Shown: positions 42,388 through 51,744 of the stretch, piece after piece | Position numbering within the stretch: the stretch's first letter is position 1 | How the letters are laid out: each line of letters starts with the position of its first letter | Source of the DNA: Sphingobacterium sp. FBM7-1 | Lineage (GTDB): Bacteria; Bacteroidota; Bacteroidia; Sphingobacteriales; Sphingobacteriaceae | NCBI RefSeq assembly: GCF_020687765.1 | Contig: NZ_JAJEWJ010000004.1 | Coordinates: 62,001 to 126,000, forward strand | Length of the DNA stretch: 64,000 nucleotides | Direction of reading: 5' to 3' | Program-made: the position numbers and the translations under genes | The notes under the pieces: generated by a model | What the model saw: only the letters and a program-made list of their open reading frames with translations | Told to the model about the DNA's origin: nothing | Database searches by the model: none

Positions 42388-43791
42388 TTATAACGTTTCT
42401 GCAATTTCTAGGGCACGGCGTAAAGCCGCAATTTTATTATTCACTTCCTGTAGCTCCTTTTCCGGGTCAGAATCTAGTACGATGCCGGCACCCGCTTGGT
42501 AATGCAGCACATTTCGTTTACTCAAAAACGAACGGATCATGATAGCATGATTAAAGTCACCGTTGAAACCCATGTAACCAATAGCGCCTGAGTAATAAGA
42601 ACGCTGCAAACCTTCGTAGCGATCGATCAAGGTAAGGGCTTTGTGTTTAGGAGCGCCGGACAATGTGCCCGCCGGATAGGTGTCGCCTACTACATCGAAA
42701 GGGTTAGCCGTTGGATGGAGTTTGCCCGAAACTTGAGAAACCAAATGGATGATATGGGAATAATATTGCGCTTCTTTGTAGGATTTTACTTTCACATCGG
42801 TACAGTGGCGGCTTAAGTCATTACGCGCTAAATCCACTAACATCACGTGTTCTGCCGATTCTTTAGGGTCATTTTTCAGTTCTTCCGCAATCATTTCGTC
42901 TTTTTCCATATCGCCCGTACGTTTGAACGTGCCGGCGATGGGATAAATGGTCGCTTCTCCCTTTTTAATGGTAAGTTGTGCTTCTGGCGAAGAGCCAAAC
43001 AACTTGAAATCGCCATAATCGAAGTAGAATAGGTATGGCGAGGGGTTAATGGAGCGCAGGGCGCGATATACATTAAATTCATCGCCTGCAAAGGGTGTAG
43101 AAAAAGCACGTGAAGGCACAATCTGGAATACATCCCCTCGGCGTATATGCTGCTTCATTTTATCAACCAAGTTCCGGAAGTCTTCATCCGTCATGTTTGA
43201 ATCCTCTCCACCTTGGCGTTTAAAATGATATTCAGGGAAGTTTTTGTTCTGTATTAAATATTCCAATCTATCCAGGTCAGATGATTCGCCACCTAACAAA
43301 TTTTCGAAAATATAAAGTTGATTTCGGAAATGGTCTATCGCGATTACATACCGATAGACGTGGTATTGCATAAAAGGAATTTCACGTGCCGGATGCGTAC
43401 CTGCGGTTAATTTGATGTCCTCAAAGTGCTCGATAGTGTCAAAAGTGAAATAGCCGAAGAGCCCCGACGAAATTACATTTACACCTTCTATGGGCTGCTG
43501 CGAGAAATTTTGGCGAAATGCGGACACCTCTTCACGAAGATTGATTTCGTGGGCATTTTTATAAACGGGTTCCGCGCCAGGCTCTACGATACGAAGCTGC
43601 TCTTTATTAAGCGTGATGCCTGCAATCGGTTCGCAGCAAATATAGCTGATGTTATTGTCGCGACTGTGGTATTCCGAACTTTCCAATAATAAACTGTTGG
43701 GGAACGTGTCCCGTAGTCGGAGATAGATACTTACCGGTGTCGTTGTGTCAGCGAGTATCTTTCTGTAATTTGTTTTCAGTGCATATTTCAT
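42388..43791 (-). CDS. trpE: Anthranilate synthase component I
   Basis: A 467-residue chorismate-utilising enzyme making anthranilate. The N-terminal LLESSEYHSRDNNISY is the Trp feedback region (LLES). The chorismate-binding domain shows DVFQIVPSRAFSTPF, NPSPYLFYFDYGDF, YPIAGTFKRTGD and GTLSGAPKHKALTLID. First structural gene behind the leader-peptide attenuator at 43852-43985. Converts chorismate together with TrpG. Confidence 0.96.
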   Translation of the reverse strand: MKYALKTNYRKILADTTTPVSIYLRLRDTFPNSLLLESSEYHSRDNNISYICCEPIAGITLNKEQLRIVEPGAEPVYKNAHEINLREEVSAFRQNFSQQPIEGVNVISSGLFGYFTFDTIEHFEDIKLTAGTHPAREIPFMQYHVYRYVIAIDHFRNQLYIFENLLGGESSDLDRLEYLIQNKNFPEYHFKRQGGEDSNMTDEDFRNLVDKMKQHIRRGDVFQIVPSRAFSTPFAGDEFNVYRALRSINPSPYLFYFDYGDFKLFGSSPEAQLTIKKGEATIYPIAGTFKRTGDMEKDEMIAEELKNDPKESAEHVMLVDLARNDLSRHCTDVKVKSYKEAQYYSHIIHLVSQVSGKLHPTANPFDVVGDTYPAGTLSGAPKHKALTLIDRYEGLQRSYYSGAIGYMGFNGDFNHAIMIRSFLSKRNVLHYQAGAGIVLDSDPEKELQEVNNKIAALRRALEIAETL

Positions 43792-43851
43792 ATCTGTTGC
43801 AAGTTACATAGTAAATTTTTATTTCTATACTGCCATCTCTCCAAACGAAAA

Positions 43852-43877
43852 AAGCCCGACGTTTTATGGCCGGGCTT
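43852..43877 (-). terminator. trp attenuator terminator
   Basis: On the minus strand AAGCCCG (43871-43877) pairs with CGGGCTT (43852-43858), followed by a T-run. It lies between the leader peptide and trpE. The 3' arm sequence AACGTCGGG (43855-43863) is repeated inside the leader ORF at 43935-43943. Confidence 0.88.
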
Positions 43878-43916
43878 ACTTTCAAAATGGTTTTGGTTGA
43901 TTATGAATATCTTTCA

Positions 43917-43985
43917 TTACATGCCAAACGCATCCCCGACGTTGTTCACCTCGGGCCACCACCAGTTTGTATGTAACTTTTTCAT
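43917..43985 (-). CDS. trpL: trp operon leader peptide
   Basis: A 22-codon ORF starting ATG at 43985, beginning MKKLHTN, with three consecutive Trp codons at residues 8-10 (43956-43964) and ending in TAA at 43917. It sits about 12 bases after the predicted transcription start and before the terminator hairpin. Ribosome stalling at the Trp codons would free the downstream leader segment 43935-43943 to pair with the terminator's 5' arm. Confidence 0.9.
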   Translation of the reverse strand: MKKLHTNWWWPEVNNVGDAFGM

Positions 43986-44001
43986 GATCATTTGTGTGAA
44001 G

Positions 44002-44031
44002 CAAATTTATGAATATTTTTTATTCAGCAAA
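44002..44031 (-). promoter_or_regulatory. trp operon promoter
   Basis: On the minus strand: TTTG (44028-44031), an 18-base spacer, and TAAATTTG (44002-44009). A close consensus match that places the start just before the leader peptide. Confidence 0.75.
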
Positions 44032-44068
44032 CTTTTTTTGATAAAAAAATAAAAAAAGCAGACTAAAC

Positions 44069-44746
44069 TTAATCATTTAGCAAATCTGGACGCCTTTCTT
44101 CCGTCCGTATTAGTTGTTGTTCGTACCGCCAGGCGGAGATTTTCGCTTCATGTCCGCTAAGCAGTACCTCGGGCACACGGTGTCCGCGCCACTCTGCTGG
44201 CCGGGTATAAATAGGAGCGTCTAACAAACCGTCTTGAAATGAATCGGTGAGTGCAGAAGTTTCGTCGGACAGAACACCTGGTATCAGCCGCACGACGGCG
44301 TCGACTAAAATGGCTGCCGGGAGTTCTCCGCCAGAAAGTACATAATCCCCGATGGAAATTTCCTTCGTTACGAATACATCACGAATGCGCTGATCAATTC
44401 CCTTGTAATGACCGCAGAGGATAATCACATTCTCAATAGAGGATAGCGTATTTGCGATCTCTTGATTGAGTGTTTGACCATCTGGTGTCATATAAATAAC
44501 CTCGTCATATGAACGCTCTTTCTGCAATTTTTCAATACATGCGGCGAAAGGTTCTATTTGCATGACCATACCCGATCCACCCCCATAGGGATAATCGTCT
44601 ACAGATTTATGCTTGTTTGTCGCATAATCCCGTAAGTTGTGGATGTGAATGTCCACGAGACCTTTGTGCTGTGCACGTTGTAAGATAGAATGTGCAAAAG
44701 GGCTTTCTAATAAGCCAGGTAAAACCGTAATAATATCAAAGCGCAT
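44069..44746 (-). CDS. trmD: tRNA (guanine-N1)-methyltransferase
   Basis: A 225-residue SPOUT methyltransferase that methylates G37 of tRNAs. The knot motifs are [15 protein letters not shown] near residue 52, [13 protein letters not shown] near residue 109, and [15 protein letters not shown] near residue 131. Length is standard. Its usual partners rimM and rplS are not adjacent. The -7 box ends four bases before the ATG. Confidence 0.97.
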   Translation of the reverse strand: MRFDIITVLPGLLESPFAHSILQRAQHKGLVDIHIHNLRDYATNKHKSVDDYPYGGGSGMVMQIEPFAACIEKLQKERSYDEVIYMTPDGQTLNQEIANTLSSIENVIILCGHYKGIDQRIRDVFVTKEISIGDYVLSGGELPAAILVDAVVRLIPGVLSDETSALTDSFQDGLLDAPIYTRPAEWRGHRVPEVLLSGHEAKISAWRYEQQLIRTEERRPDLLND

Positions 44747-44750
44747 AGTG

Positions 44751-44758
44751 CAAAGATA
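44751..44758 (-). promoter_or_regulatory. trmD -7 promoter box
   Basis: TATCTTTG on the minus strand ends four bases before the trmD ATG, the same spacing as at ribH and lpxD. Confidence 0.5.
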
Positions 44759-45353
44759 AGTTTTACATTCTTTTACGGCACAAAATCTTCCTTTATATTA
44801 TGTTCTTTTTTCATAGTATCGTGCTTCGTTTTATCCCTATTCATCAATGCCTTTGCAGAATTTAATTTTGATATATAAGATTTATGCTGGTTATTAATTT
44901 GGTTAGTTTATTTTCTAATTTGCAGGCTTTTGCCTTATTTCTTAAACGAGTGTCAGTAATTGGGGGAGTTTTTTTGAAAAGTTGCAAGAACAAAGTTATT
45001 TTTTTATGTTTGCACAGTTTAACAATTTTTAACACAGTAGGAGGCAATATTGGGGCTTTTTGCCTTATTAAAAAAGTGAAAATAATAATTAACTAAACAA
45101 GGAATACACAAAAGTGGACGAGGCAGGAGGTGAATCGAAGTGTTTTTTTGTTAAATGGTTGCGGTTTTATACGGGATTCTAGACGGTATATTTACTTAGC
45201 TTACACAAATCTCAGTTTGTATAATTTCATGAATTCGACATACAATTCTTTTCATATTAAAATCTCGTCAACCAAACAAAGGGGACTGCAGCTTTGTTAT
45301 TCATCTGTACTAACAAGAACAATCAACAAATTAAATAACTAAACAACACAAAC
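44759..45353. other. Long spacer and leader upstream of susC
   Basis: About 600 AT-rich bases. I see a plausible plus-strand promoter at 44982-45012 and a weak AGGCAA/TTGCCT hairpin near 45042-45066. Purine-rich SD-like words occur at 45039-45044 and 45126-45130, away from any convincing ORF. The 70-codon frames here look like chance. Confidence 0.5.
44982..45012 (+). promoter_or_regulatory. Possible susC promoter
   Basis: TTG (44982-44984), a 20-base spacer, and TATGTTTG (45005-45012). It would give a leader of about 335 bases before susC. Confidence 0.4.
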
Positions 45354-48300
45354 ATGAAACAAAAATTACTCAGTTTAATTTTTGTGCTAACGTGCCTAAT
45401 AGGCGTATCGTTCGCACAAAATCGACAAGTGAGTGGTGTGGTAACGTCGGCAAGCGATGGAAGCCCTTTAGCGGGCGTTTCTGTAGCGGTCGTAGGTACT
45501 TCTAGCGCCACTCAGACCGATGGAGACGGTAATTATTCTATTAATGTCGCTACAGATGCGACATTGGCGTTTTCGTACATTGGTTATGTAAGCCAACGCG
45601 TTCCGGTAAACAACCGCTCGACTATTAATATCAGTCTAGTGGCTGATGAAACTTCTTTGGAGGAGGTTGTGGTGACAGCTCAAGGGATCGAAAGGACTGC
45701 TCGATCAATTGGTTATGCTACACAAAATGTATCTGGAGAAAACTTGCAGCAGCGTTCTGAACCTAATGTATTAAATGCCTTGCAGGGAAAAGTAGCTGGG
45801 GTAAATATTTCAAGTTCTTCTGGACAACCCGGTTCTTCGACAAACATTAACATTCGGGGTATTACGTCTTTTGGAGGTAATAACCAACCCTTGATTGTGG
45901 TTGATGGTATTATTTTCAGTAATGATACAGATAACAGCCAAAACTCCTTATTTGGTTCGCAACCGTCTAACCGTTTGAACGATATACCGCCAGATAATAT
46001 TGAGTCGATCAACGTATTGAAAGGACCCGCTGCGTCTGCATTGTATGGATCAAGAGCTTCGGCTGGGGTTTTAATGATCACCACGAAAAGTGGAAAAGGA
46101 ATGGGCGGAAAAACAGAAGTGACGTTGAGTTCTTCAACAAACTTTCAGAATGTAGCTTATCTTCCTAAATTCCAATCTTCGTATGGACAAGGATCTCAAA
46201 ATATTTATAATAATCAGAGTTCTTTATCATGGGGGCCAAAATTTGGTACGATGCCAACGGTAATTGAAGGTGGTTCAGGAAGGGAAGTGCCTTACCAAGC
46301 ATACCCGAATAATATGCGCGACTTTTATCAAACAGGGGCGTTCTATCAAAATTCCGTTAATTTAGCTGGTGGAAACGAAGACCATAACTTTACTGCTGGG
46401 GTGTCGAGTACATTACAAAATGGTGTGGTAAGAGAAAGTGATTTTAATCGTCATACAGTAAACGTCGGCGGTAATTCCAAATTACAGAATGGAATTAAAA
46501 TAGGAGGGTCCATTACCTATGGTAAAACAAAACAAAAAGGGTCAACCATGGGTAACGGTGGTAGTGCTTTTGGTCAGATTACCCGTATTCCGGTTAGTTA
46601 TGATCTCATGGGTACACCGATATACGATGATGCCGGAAATGGTTTGTATTATAACCCAGCACAAAATCACCCGCTTTGGAGTGTAGAAAATGAATTCTTT
46701 ACGTCAAATGTAGACCGTGTTTTCGGAAACTTGAATATAGGTTACGATTTTACCGATTGGTTGAATGTATCGTACCGGGTGACTGGAGATACTTATTTTG
46801 ATTCCCGTAAACAGGTTTTACGTAACGGTGCAGCTCGTGCTCCTCAAGGAGCTATTGATGAAGACCAGCGCTTCAGATCAGAGTTGAATGGTGATTTAAT
46901 GGTTAGAGCTACAAAAAATGATCTCTTTGTGGAAGGCTTAAATGCTAACTTGTTATTAGGTCAGAATATTAACCAGCGTAACTATAAAGAATCAGGGGTC
47001 GTGGCAAGTTCGTTAACAATTCCTGGTTTTGATAATGTGAGCAATGCCGGTGTGTTTACAGGGTCATATGCTAATACGGAACAAAGACGATTAATAGGAC
47101 ATTACGCGCAACTTAGCTTGGGCTACAATGATTACCTGTTTTTGGAATTAACCGGACGCGCAGATAAATCATCTACGTTGCCGACAGAAAACAATACGTA
47201 CTTTTATCCTTCCGCATCGGCAAGCTTTGTACCTACAGAAGTGTGGGATGTTTTGAAATCAGATGTGTTATCTTTTGCCAAAGTTAGAGTGAATGCTGCT
47301 CGTGTAGGTCGTGATGCGGATCCTTACTTACTAAACTCGGTATTCGTTACATCATCTTACGGTAATAATACGGCGAGCATTGAATTTCCTATTTCTGTGG
47401 GTGGTTCAAGTATTACAGGTTTCCAAAGAAGTTCAAGAATTGGTAATCCTAATTTGAAACCAGAATTTGTTACTTCTTATGAAGTGGGTGCACAACTAGG
47501 TTTTTTCAATAACCGTTTAGATTTGGATTTTACGTATTTTAATACGAAAAGTACAAGCCAAATTTTTAATGTAGCGGTTGCGAACGCTTCCGGGTTTGAT
47601 ACACAGACGTCGAATATTGGTGAGATGACCAATAAGGGTATTGAAGTAATGTTAAGCGGTTATCCAGTAAGAACCAACGATTTCAGTTGGAATGTAAACT
47701 TCAACTTTACACGTATTAGAAATAACGTCGTTGCTATCTTTGGAGAAGAGCCGGTAGGAGGTGATTTGCTAACTAGTACAGTGATTCCGGCAGTTAATTA
47801 TTTTGGTGGCATTACACCTTCTATTGCAGAAGGTTATCCTTATGGTGTCATAGTAGGTGCGAAGAATGTTAGAAATGAAAATGGCGATTTGTTGATAAAC
47901 CCTACCACTGGTCTTTTTGTGCCGGCTTTGCCAAATGAAGTGATCGCTAATCCACAAAAAGATTATTCATTGGGTATTAACAACACATTCACTTATAAAG
48001 GAATAAGTGTCGGAGCATTATTCGATATTAATAAAGGTGGTCAGATTTTCTCTATGGGACAGGTGGATTTGAGAAGTGGTGGTGCACTAGCTGTGACGGA
48101 AGCTGATCGTGACCAACCGCGGATATTACCGGGAGTGATTGACAACGGCGATGGTACCTACAGAAAAAACGATATTCAAATATCGGCGCAAAGTTATTGG
48201 CAAGGTTTAGGAGGGATTGCGTCTGAAGCTGCTGTATTTGACGCGACTTCATATCGTTTGAGAGAGCTTACTGTAAATTATTCCCTACCGCAAAGCGTAT

Positions 48301-48485
48301 TGGGAAACAGCCCATTTGGACAGGTATCTGTCGGCTTTAGTGGTAGAAACCTGTGGATGTTTGCCCCTGGATTTCCTACTGACCCAGAAATAAATACCCA
48401 AGGGGCGGGAAATGCGCAAGGTATGGATTTGAATGGTATTCCAACTACACGCAGTTATGGTTTTAACATACGTGCAACATTTTAA
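45354..48485 (+). CDS. SusC/RagA-family TonB-linked outer membrane protein
   Basis: A 1043-residue transporter. The signal peptide ends in GVSFAQ. A carboxypeptidase-like domain (SGVVTSASDGSPLAGVSV, residues about 25-105) leads to the plug (LQGKVAGVNISSSSG, GSSTNINIRGITSF, LIVVDGI, LYGSRASAGVLMITTKSGKG) and a 22-strand barrel. It forms the outer-membrane channel for oligosaccharides or peptides capped by SusD, encoded 12 bases downstream. The substrate is not indicated by adjacent enzymes. Confidence 0.95.
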   Translation: MKQKLLSLIFVLTCLIGVSFAQNRQVSGVVTSASDGSPLAGVSVAVVGTSSATQTDGDGNYSINVATDATLAFSYIGYVSQRVPVNNRSTINISLVADETSLEEVVVTAQGIERTARSIGYATQNVSGENLQQRSEPNVLNALQGKVAGVNISSSSGQPGSSTNINIRGITSFGGNNQPLIVVDGIIFSNDTDNSQNSLFGSQPSNRLNDIPPDNIESINVLKGPAASALYGSRASAGVLMITTKSGKGMGGKTEVTLSSSTNFQNVAYLPKFQSSYGQGSQNIYNNQSSLSWGPKFGTMPTVIEGGSGREVPYQAYPNNMRDFYQTGAFYQNSVNLAGGNEDHNFTAGVSSTLQNGVVRESDFNRHTVNVGGNSKLQNGIKIGGSITYGKTKQKGSTMGNGGSAFGQITRIPVSYDLMGTPIYDDAGNGLYYNPAQNHPLWSVENEFFTSNVDRVFGNLNIGYDFTDWLNVSYRVTGDTYFDSRKQVLRNGAARAPQGAIDEDQRFRSELNGDLMVRATKNDLFVEGLNANLLLGQNINQRNYKESGVVASSLTIPGFDNVSNAGVFTGSYANTEQRRLIGHYAQLSLGYNDYLFLELTGRADKSSTLPTENNTYFYPSASASFVPTEVWDVLKSDVLSFAKVRVNAARVGRDADPYLLNSVFVTSSYGNNTASIEFPISVGGSSITGFQRSSRIGNPNLKPEFVTSYEVGAQLGFFNNRLDLDFTYFNTKSTSQIFNVAVANASGFDTQTSNIGEMTNKGIEVMLSGYPVRTNDFSWNVNFNFTRIRNNVVAIFGEEPVGGDLLTSTVIPAVNYFGGITPSIAEGYPYGVIVGAKNVRNENGDLLINPTTGLFVPALPNEVIANPQKDYSLGINNTFTYKGISVGALFDINKGGQIFSMGQVDLRSGGALAVTEADRDQPRILPGVIDNGDGTYRKNDIQISAQSYWQGLGGIASEAAVFDATSYRLRELTVNYSLPQSVLGNSPFGQVSVGFSGRNLWMFAPGFPTDPEINTQGAGNAQGMDLNGIPTTRSYGFNIRATF

Positions 48486-48497
48486 GAATTTAGAACA

Positions 48498-49973
48498 ATG
48501 AAGAGTTTGAAAAAGAATATAATCAAGATTTCACTCCTAACTTTGGCAAGCTTTGCTTTTGTGGGGTGTAATAAATTTTTGGATATCAATGATACTCCAA
48601 ATGATCCTTTGGAAGTACCGTCTTCAACGTTGCTGCCAACCGCTTTAGCGGGTACGGCATTTGCGAACAATAATGAATTGAATCGCTTTGCGTCTACGAT
48701 TATGAGTGTGACGGCAGGGGCAGGAGGAAGCCCACAGGATTACGACCGTTATATTATCAATGGCGATGATTTTGGAAACCAGTGGCGGTTTGAACTATAT
48801 GGAGGTGCATTGGTTAATTATCAGAGCCTTATAGAGACAGCTGAAGCTACAGGTGGCCCTGCTTATGCGGGTATTGCAAAAATTATGCAAGCCTTGACTT
48901 TTGCTATGACAACGGATATATGGGGCGATGTTCCTTATTCAGATGCTTTAAAGGGTGAGGGACAAGCAACCCCCGTATTAGATTCGCAACGAGATATCTA
49001 TATGGGTAATAGTGAGGCGAATATAAAAAGTCTCTTTGATTTAGTTAAAGAGGGGCTTGCTGATTTAGATCAGGAAAGTGCCGATTCTCCCGGAAGTGAT
49101 GATATTGTCTACGGTGGAGATATCGCAAAATGGAAGCGTGCAGGCAATTCGCTGCTCCTAAAATTGGCGATACAGATCAGCTTGGTAGAGCCTGCAAAGG
49201 CGACCAGCATCATCAACGAAGTTTTGGCAAACAACGAATATATTAATGCCAACAGTGCAAATTTGTCTGTTAGGTTTGGTGGACAAGTAGGTAGTCAAGC
49301 TCCTATATGGACGCTGACGCACAATTCACTTTTCCAAAATGAGTTGTTGATTAGCACACGTTTTGTGGACAGGCTAAACACAACAAATGATCCGAGATTA
49401 CCTATTTTTGTAACACGAAATGACGGTCAGTATGTAACTGCAGATAATGGTTTTGGAGGAGTATTTCCACCTATTGGTACGCGTTCGGTGTATAATAACT
49501 ATGCAACGGGCGTCGACGGTGTAGGCCCGGTTCGTTTGTTAACATACGCACAGACATGTTTTATTCTGGCAGAGGCTGTGGTACGGTTAGGTGTTTCTGG
49601 AGATGCACAAGCCTTATATGAGGAAGGTATAAGAGCCTCTATGACGGAAGCAGGAGTTTCAGCCGATGACATTAATGATTACTTCGCTGATAATGCGTCT
49701 GTAGTTACTTTGAGTGGTTCAAATGACAGTCAAATTGAACAAATCATTACACAAAAATACATTTCCTTGTTTGCAAATGGATTGGAGCAATGGAACGATT
49801 GGAGAAGAACGGGTTATCCAGACTTAGCTCCCCACCAGAACGCAGGAGGTATCGATGGTACCCGACCTGTCAGAGCAGTATATTTGAGTTCAGAAGTTCA
49901 ACGAAACCCTAACATGCCTCAAGGTAGTGCGATTCCGCAATCGAACGTGAAGGTATGGTGGGATGTTAATTAA
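48498..49973 (+). CDS. SusD/RagB-family nutrient-binding lipoprotein
   Basis: A 491-residue lipoprotein. The signal peptide ends in FVGC, with the lipidated Cys followed by NKFLDIND as in SusD proteins. Helical TPR-like segments (AKWKRAGNSLLLKLAIQ, YAQTCFILAEAVVRLG, ITQKYISLFANGLEQWNDWRRTGYP) are typical of the family. It binds the ligand over the SusC channel at the cell surface. Confidence 0.95.
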   Translation: MKSLKKNIIKISLLTLASFAFVGCNKFLDINDTPNDPLEVPSSTLLPTALAGTAFANNNELNRFASTIMSVTAGAGGSPQDYDRYIINGDDFGNQWRFELYGGALVNYQSLIETAEATGGPAYAGIAKIMQALTFAMTTDIWGDVPYSDALKGEGQATPVLDSQRDIYMGNSEANIKSLFDLVKEGLADLDQESADSPGSDDIVYGGDIAKWKRAGNSLLLKLAIQISLVEPAKATSIINEVLANNEYINANSANLSVRFGGQVGSQAPIWTLTHNSLFQNELLISTRFVDRLNTTNDPRLPIFVTRNDGQYVTADNGFGGVFPPIGTRSVYNNYATGVDGVGPVRLLTYAQTCFILAEAVVRLGVSGDAQALYEEGIRASMTEAGVSADDINDYFADNASVVTLSGSNDSQIEQIITQKYISLFANGLEQWNDWRRTGYPDLAPHQNAGGIDGTRPVRAVYLSSEVQRNPNMPQGSAIPQSNVKVWWDVN

Positions 49974-49987
49974 TAAAAGACAATACG

Positions 49988-50497
49988 ATGAGAAAATTAT
50001 TCACAATATTAGTTACATCTTTAATGATGGTTTTGGTCTCTTGTGAGAAAGATTACAATGAGTTCTATTCCGACAACCATCCGGATGTGCCGGTAACCTA
50101 TCAAGAAGCAACGTCGCACGGTTTTAATCCTTATATTGAGGTGCCTTTATCCACAGGTAATTTCACACTTACCTTGACGATTCCTGAAAATTCGGGAAGA
50201 AGTATAAAAGAGATTCGTAAGGTACTCGGTGGCTCGACGAGCATTAATGCTGGAGGTTTAAGTGCTGCGAATTTTGTTAATTATATTAGTAATCCGATTG
50301 CAGGCAACGGTAGAACAGCAGTTTTTAGTTCTTCGATATCTGAATTTAGAAGCAAGAATGCAGCTAATGAGAAATTAGTAGCTGATTTTGAGGCTTCTTC
50401 TAGTAGCAGATTGGAAATAGCTTTTATGTTTCAAGTTATATTGGATAATGACCAAACAGTTATTCCGGTTCAGGCTAGAGTTTGGATTAACAAATAA
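49988..50497 (+). CDS. Surface lipoprotein, third gene of SusCD operon
   Basis: A 169-residue protein with a lipoprotein signal ending in VLVSC (Cys near residue 19). The rest is soluble and beta-rich, with no family I recognise. Position 14 bases after susD suggests a surface accessory to the SusC/D pair, as found for small lipoproteins in peptide- or glycan-uptake loci. Two terminator hairpins follow. Confidence 0.65.
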   Translation: MRKLFTILVTSLMMVLVSCEKDYNEFYSDNHPDVPVTYQEATSHGFNPYIEVPLSTGNFTLTLTIPENSGRSIKEIRKVLGGSTSINAGGLSAANFVNYISNPIAGNGRTAVFSSSISEFRSKNAANEKLVADFEASSSSRLEIAFMFQVILDNDQTVIPVQARVWINK

Positions 50498-50520
50498 AGA
50501 ATCCGAAAAAAACGGATTCT
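50498..50520 (+). terminator. Hairpin after SusCD operon
   Basis: AGAATCCG (50498-50505) pairs with CGGATTCT (50513-50520). It begins at the stop codon. Confidence 0.6.
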
Positions 50521-50534
50521 ATATGGATAAAAAG

Positions 50535-50569
50535 TAGACAGTTCATTTTGGACTGTCTATTTTTTTTGC
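50535..50569 (+). terminator. Strong terminator after SusCD operon
   Basis: TAGACAGTTCA and TGGACTGTCTA pair with one wobble, followed by a run of eight T. Canonical Rho-independent terminator. Confidence 0.9.
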
Positions 50570-50590
50570 ATTCTGCTGCATGGAAGACAA

Positions 50591-50670
50591 TTATTATAGG
50601 GTGAAAGTCCCCGGCATAGGTCATTACAGGTGGAAGTGTTAGCCCGCCGGAATACGCCAGTCAAACTAAA
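50591..50670 (+). mobile_element. Possible group II intron 5' fragment
   Basis: The stretch around TAGGGTGAAAGTCCCC and the following GGTGGAAGTGTTAGCCCGCC resembles the early domain I of bacterial group II introns, where GTGAAAGTCC-type words recur. There is no reverse transcriptase and no domain V nearby, so this could only be a scrap. Identification is by memory of the motif. Confidence 0.3.
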
Positions 50671-50717
50671 TTACATGCTCAGCATCACAGATTAATCATT
50701 TGTGTTTATAAAAAAAG

Positions 50718-50744
50718 AAAATCCCGGGCGTATGTTCGGGATTT
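50718..50744. terminator. Hairpin before the IS3 element
   Basis: AAATCCCG and CGGGATTT arms around a 10-base loop, followed by T-rich sequence on the plus strand. No gene clearly ends here. Confidence 0.5.
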
Positions 50745-50881
50745 CTCTTTTTCATTACGTAATTGTTGATCTATTCACTTCCCACTCCCCCTACTGGTCT
50801 TTCATTAAGACAGGTTATAGGTTTGAATATTGTCACATTTTTCTCTATTGACTGGAATTGCAATAGAAAAGTAGAGACATT

Positions 50882-51712
50882 TTATGCAGCTTCAGTTCTA
50901 TGTTTCCTCATTTCATTTTCCGCTTGTACTGGAGTTCTGTAATCCAGCGCAGAATGCCTTCTTTTTCTATTGTACCATACCTCTATATATTCGAATATTT
51001 CAAGTTTTGCCTGTGCTTTGGTTTCAAATTTTCTATGATATACCATTTCCGTTTTCAGTGTCTTGAAGAAACTTTCGGCAATCGCATTGTCCCAGCAATT
51101 TCCCTTTCTGCTCATACTTTGCAGTACAGGTAATCCCTTTAAACATCTACGGAATTCATGACTGGCATATTGGACCCCCCTGTCACTGTGAAAAATAAGT
51201 TCCTTCTCCGGGGGTCTGTTCTTTATGGCCATTTTCCATGCGTCCACAACGGTGGAAGTGGTGCCCATGCTATTATCCATACTCCAGCCGACAATTTTTC
51301 GGTCTGCCAGATCCATGATCACGGTGAGGTAAAGCCATCCCTCACCGGTTCTGATATAGGTAATATCACTTACCCATTTCTCACCCGGTCCCGTCGTACT
51401 GAAATCACCTCGCAACAAGTTTGCACTCACCGGATAAAGATGGTTAGAGTTAGTCGTTACCCTATATTTCCGTTTCATAATACTTTTTATGCCGTTTCTT
51501 CCCATCAACCTCGCGATGCGTGGGCGTGAGACCTTTATGCCGTCAGCATTCAGTTCTTTAGTGATCCGTGGGCTACCATATCGCCCTTTACTCATAGAAT
51601 ACACTTCTTTGAGTTTGGTCAGTAGCTCTGAATTCTGTTGCTCCCAGAACCCTACCGGATCTTGTACCCACTTATAATAGGAACTGCTGCTGACCCCAAA
51701 AACTGAAGACAT
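50882..51712 (-). CDS. IS3-family transposase OrfB
   Basis: The catalytic part: an HTH_21-like region (YGSPRITKELNADGIKVSRPRIARLM) and an rve integrase core with DDE residues in WVSDITYI, FHSDRGVQYAS and AIAESFFKTLK. The 276-residue frame from 51712 continues upstream without a stop into the -1 frame of orfA, joining at a run of A (CTAAAAAAG in coding sense). The active protein is therefore probably an OrfAB frameshift product. Confidence 0.92.
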   Translation of the reverse strand: MSSVFGVSSSSYYKWVQDPVGFWEQQNSELLTKLKEVYSMSKGRYGSPRITKELNADGIKVSRPRIARLMGRNGIKSIMKRKYRVTTNSNHLYPVSANLLRGDFSTTGPGEKWVSDITYIRTGEGWLYLTVIMDLADRKIVGWSMDNSMGTTSTVVDAWKMAIKNRPPEKELIFHSDRGVQYASHEFRRCLKGLPVLQSMSRKGNCWDNAIAESFFKTLKTEMVYHRKFETKAQAKLEIFEYIEVWYNRKRRHSALDYRTPVQAENEMRKHRTEAA

Positions 51713-51744
51713 CTTCTCAACGGGATAGATCGATTTATGCTCGG

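Noticed and set aside
44884..45096. 70-codon ORF in the trmD-susC spacer
   Set aside because: It crosses the predicted promoter and shows low-complexity, AT-driven composition.
45130..45342. 70-codon ORF before susC starting at GTG
   Set aside because: The start overlaps the SD-like word, composition is not protein-like, and no family is recognisable.
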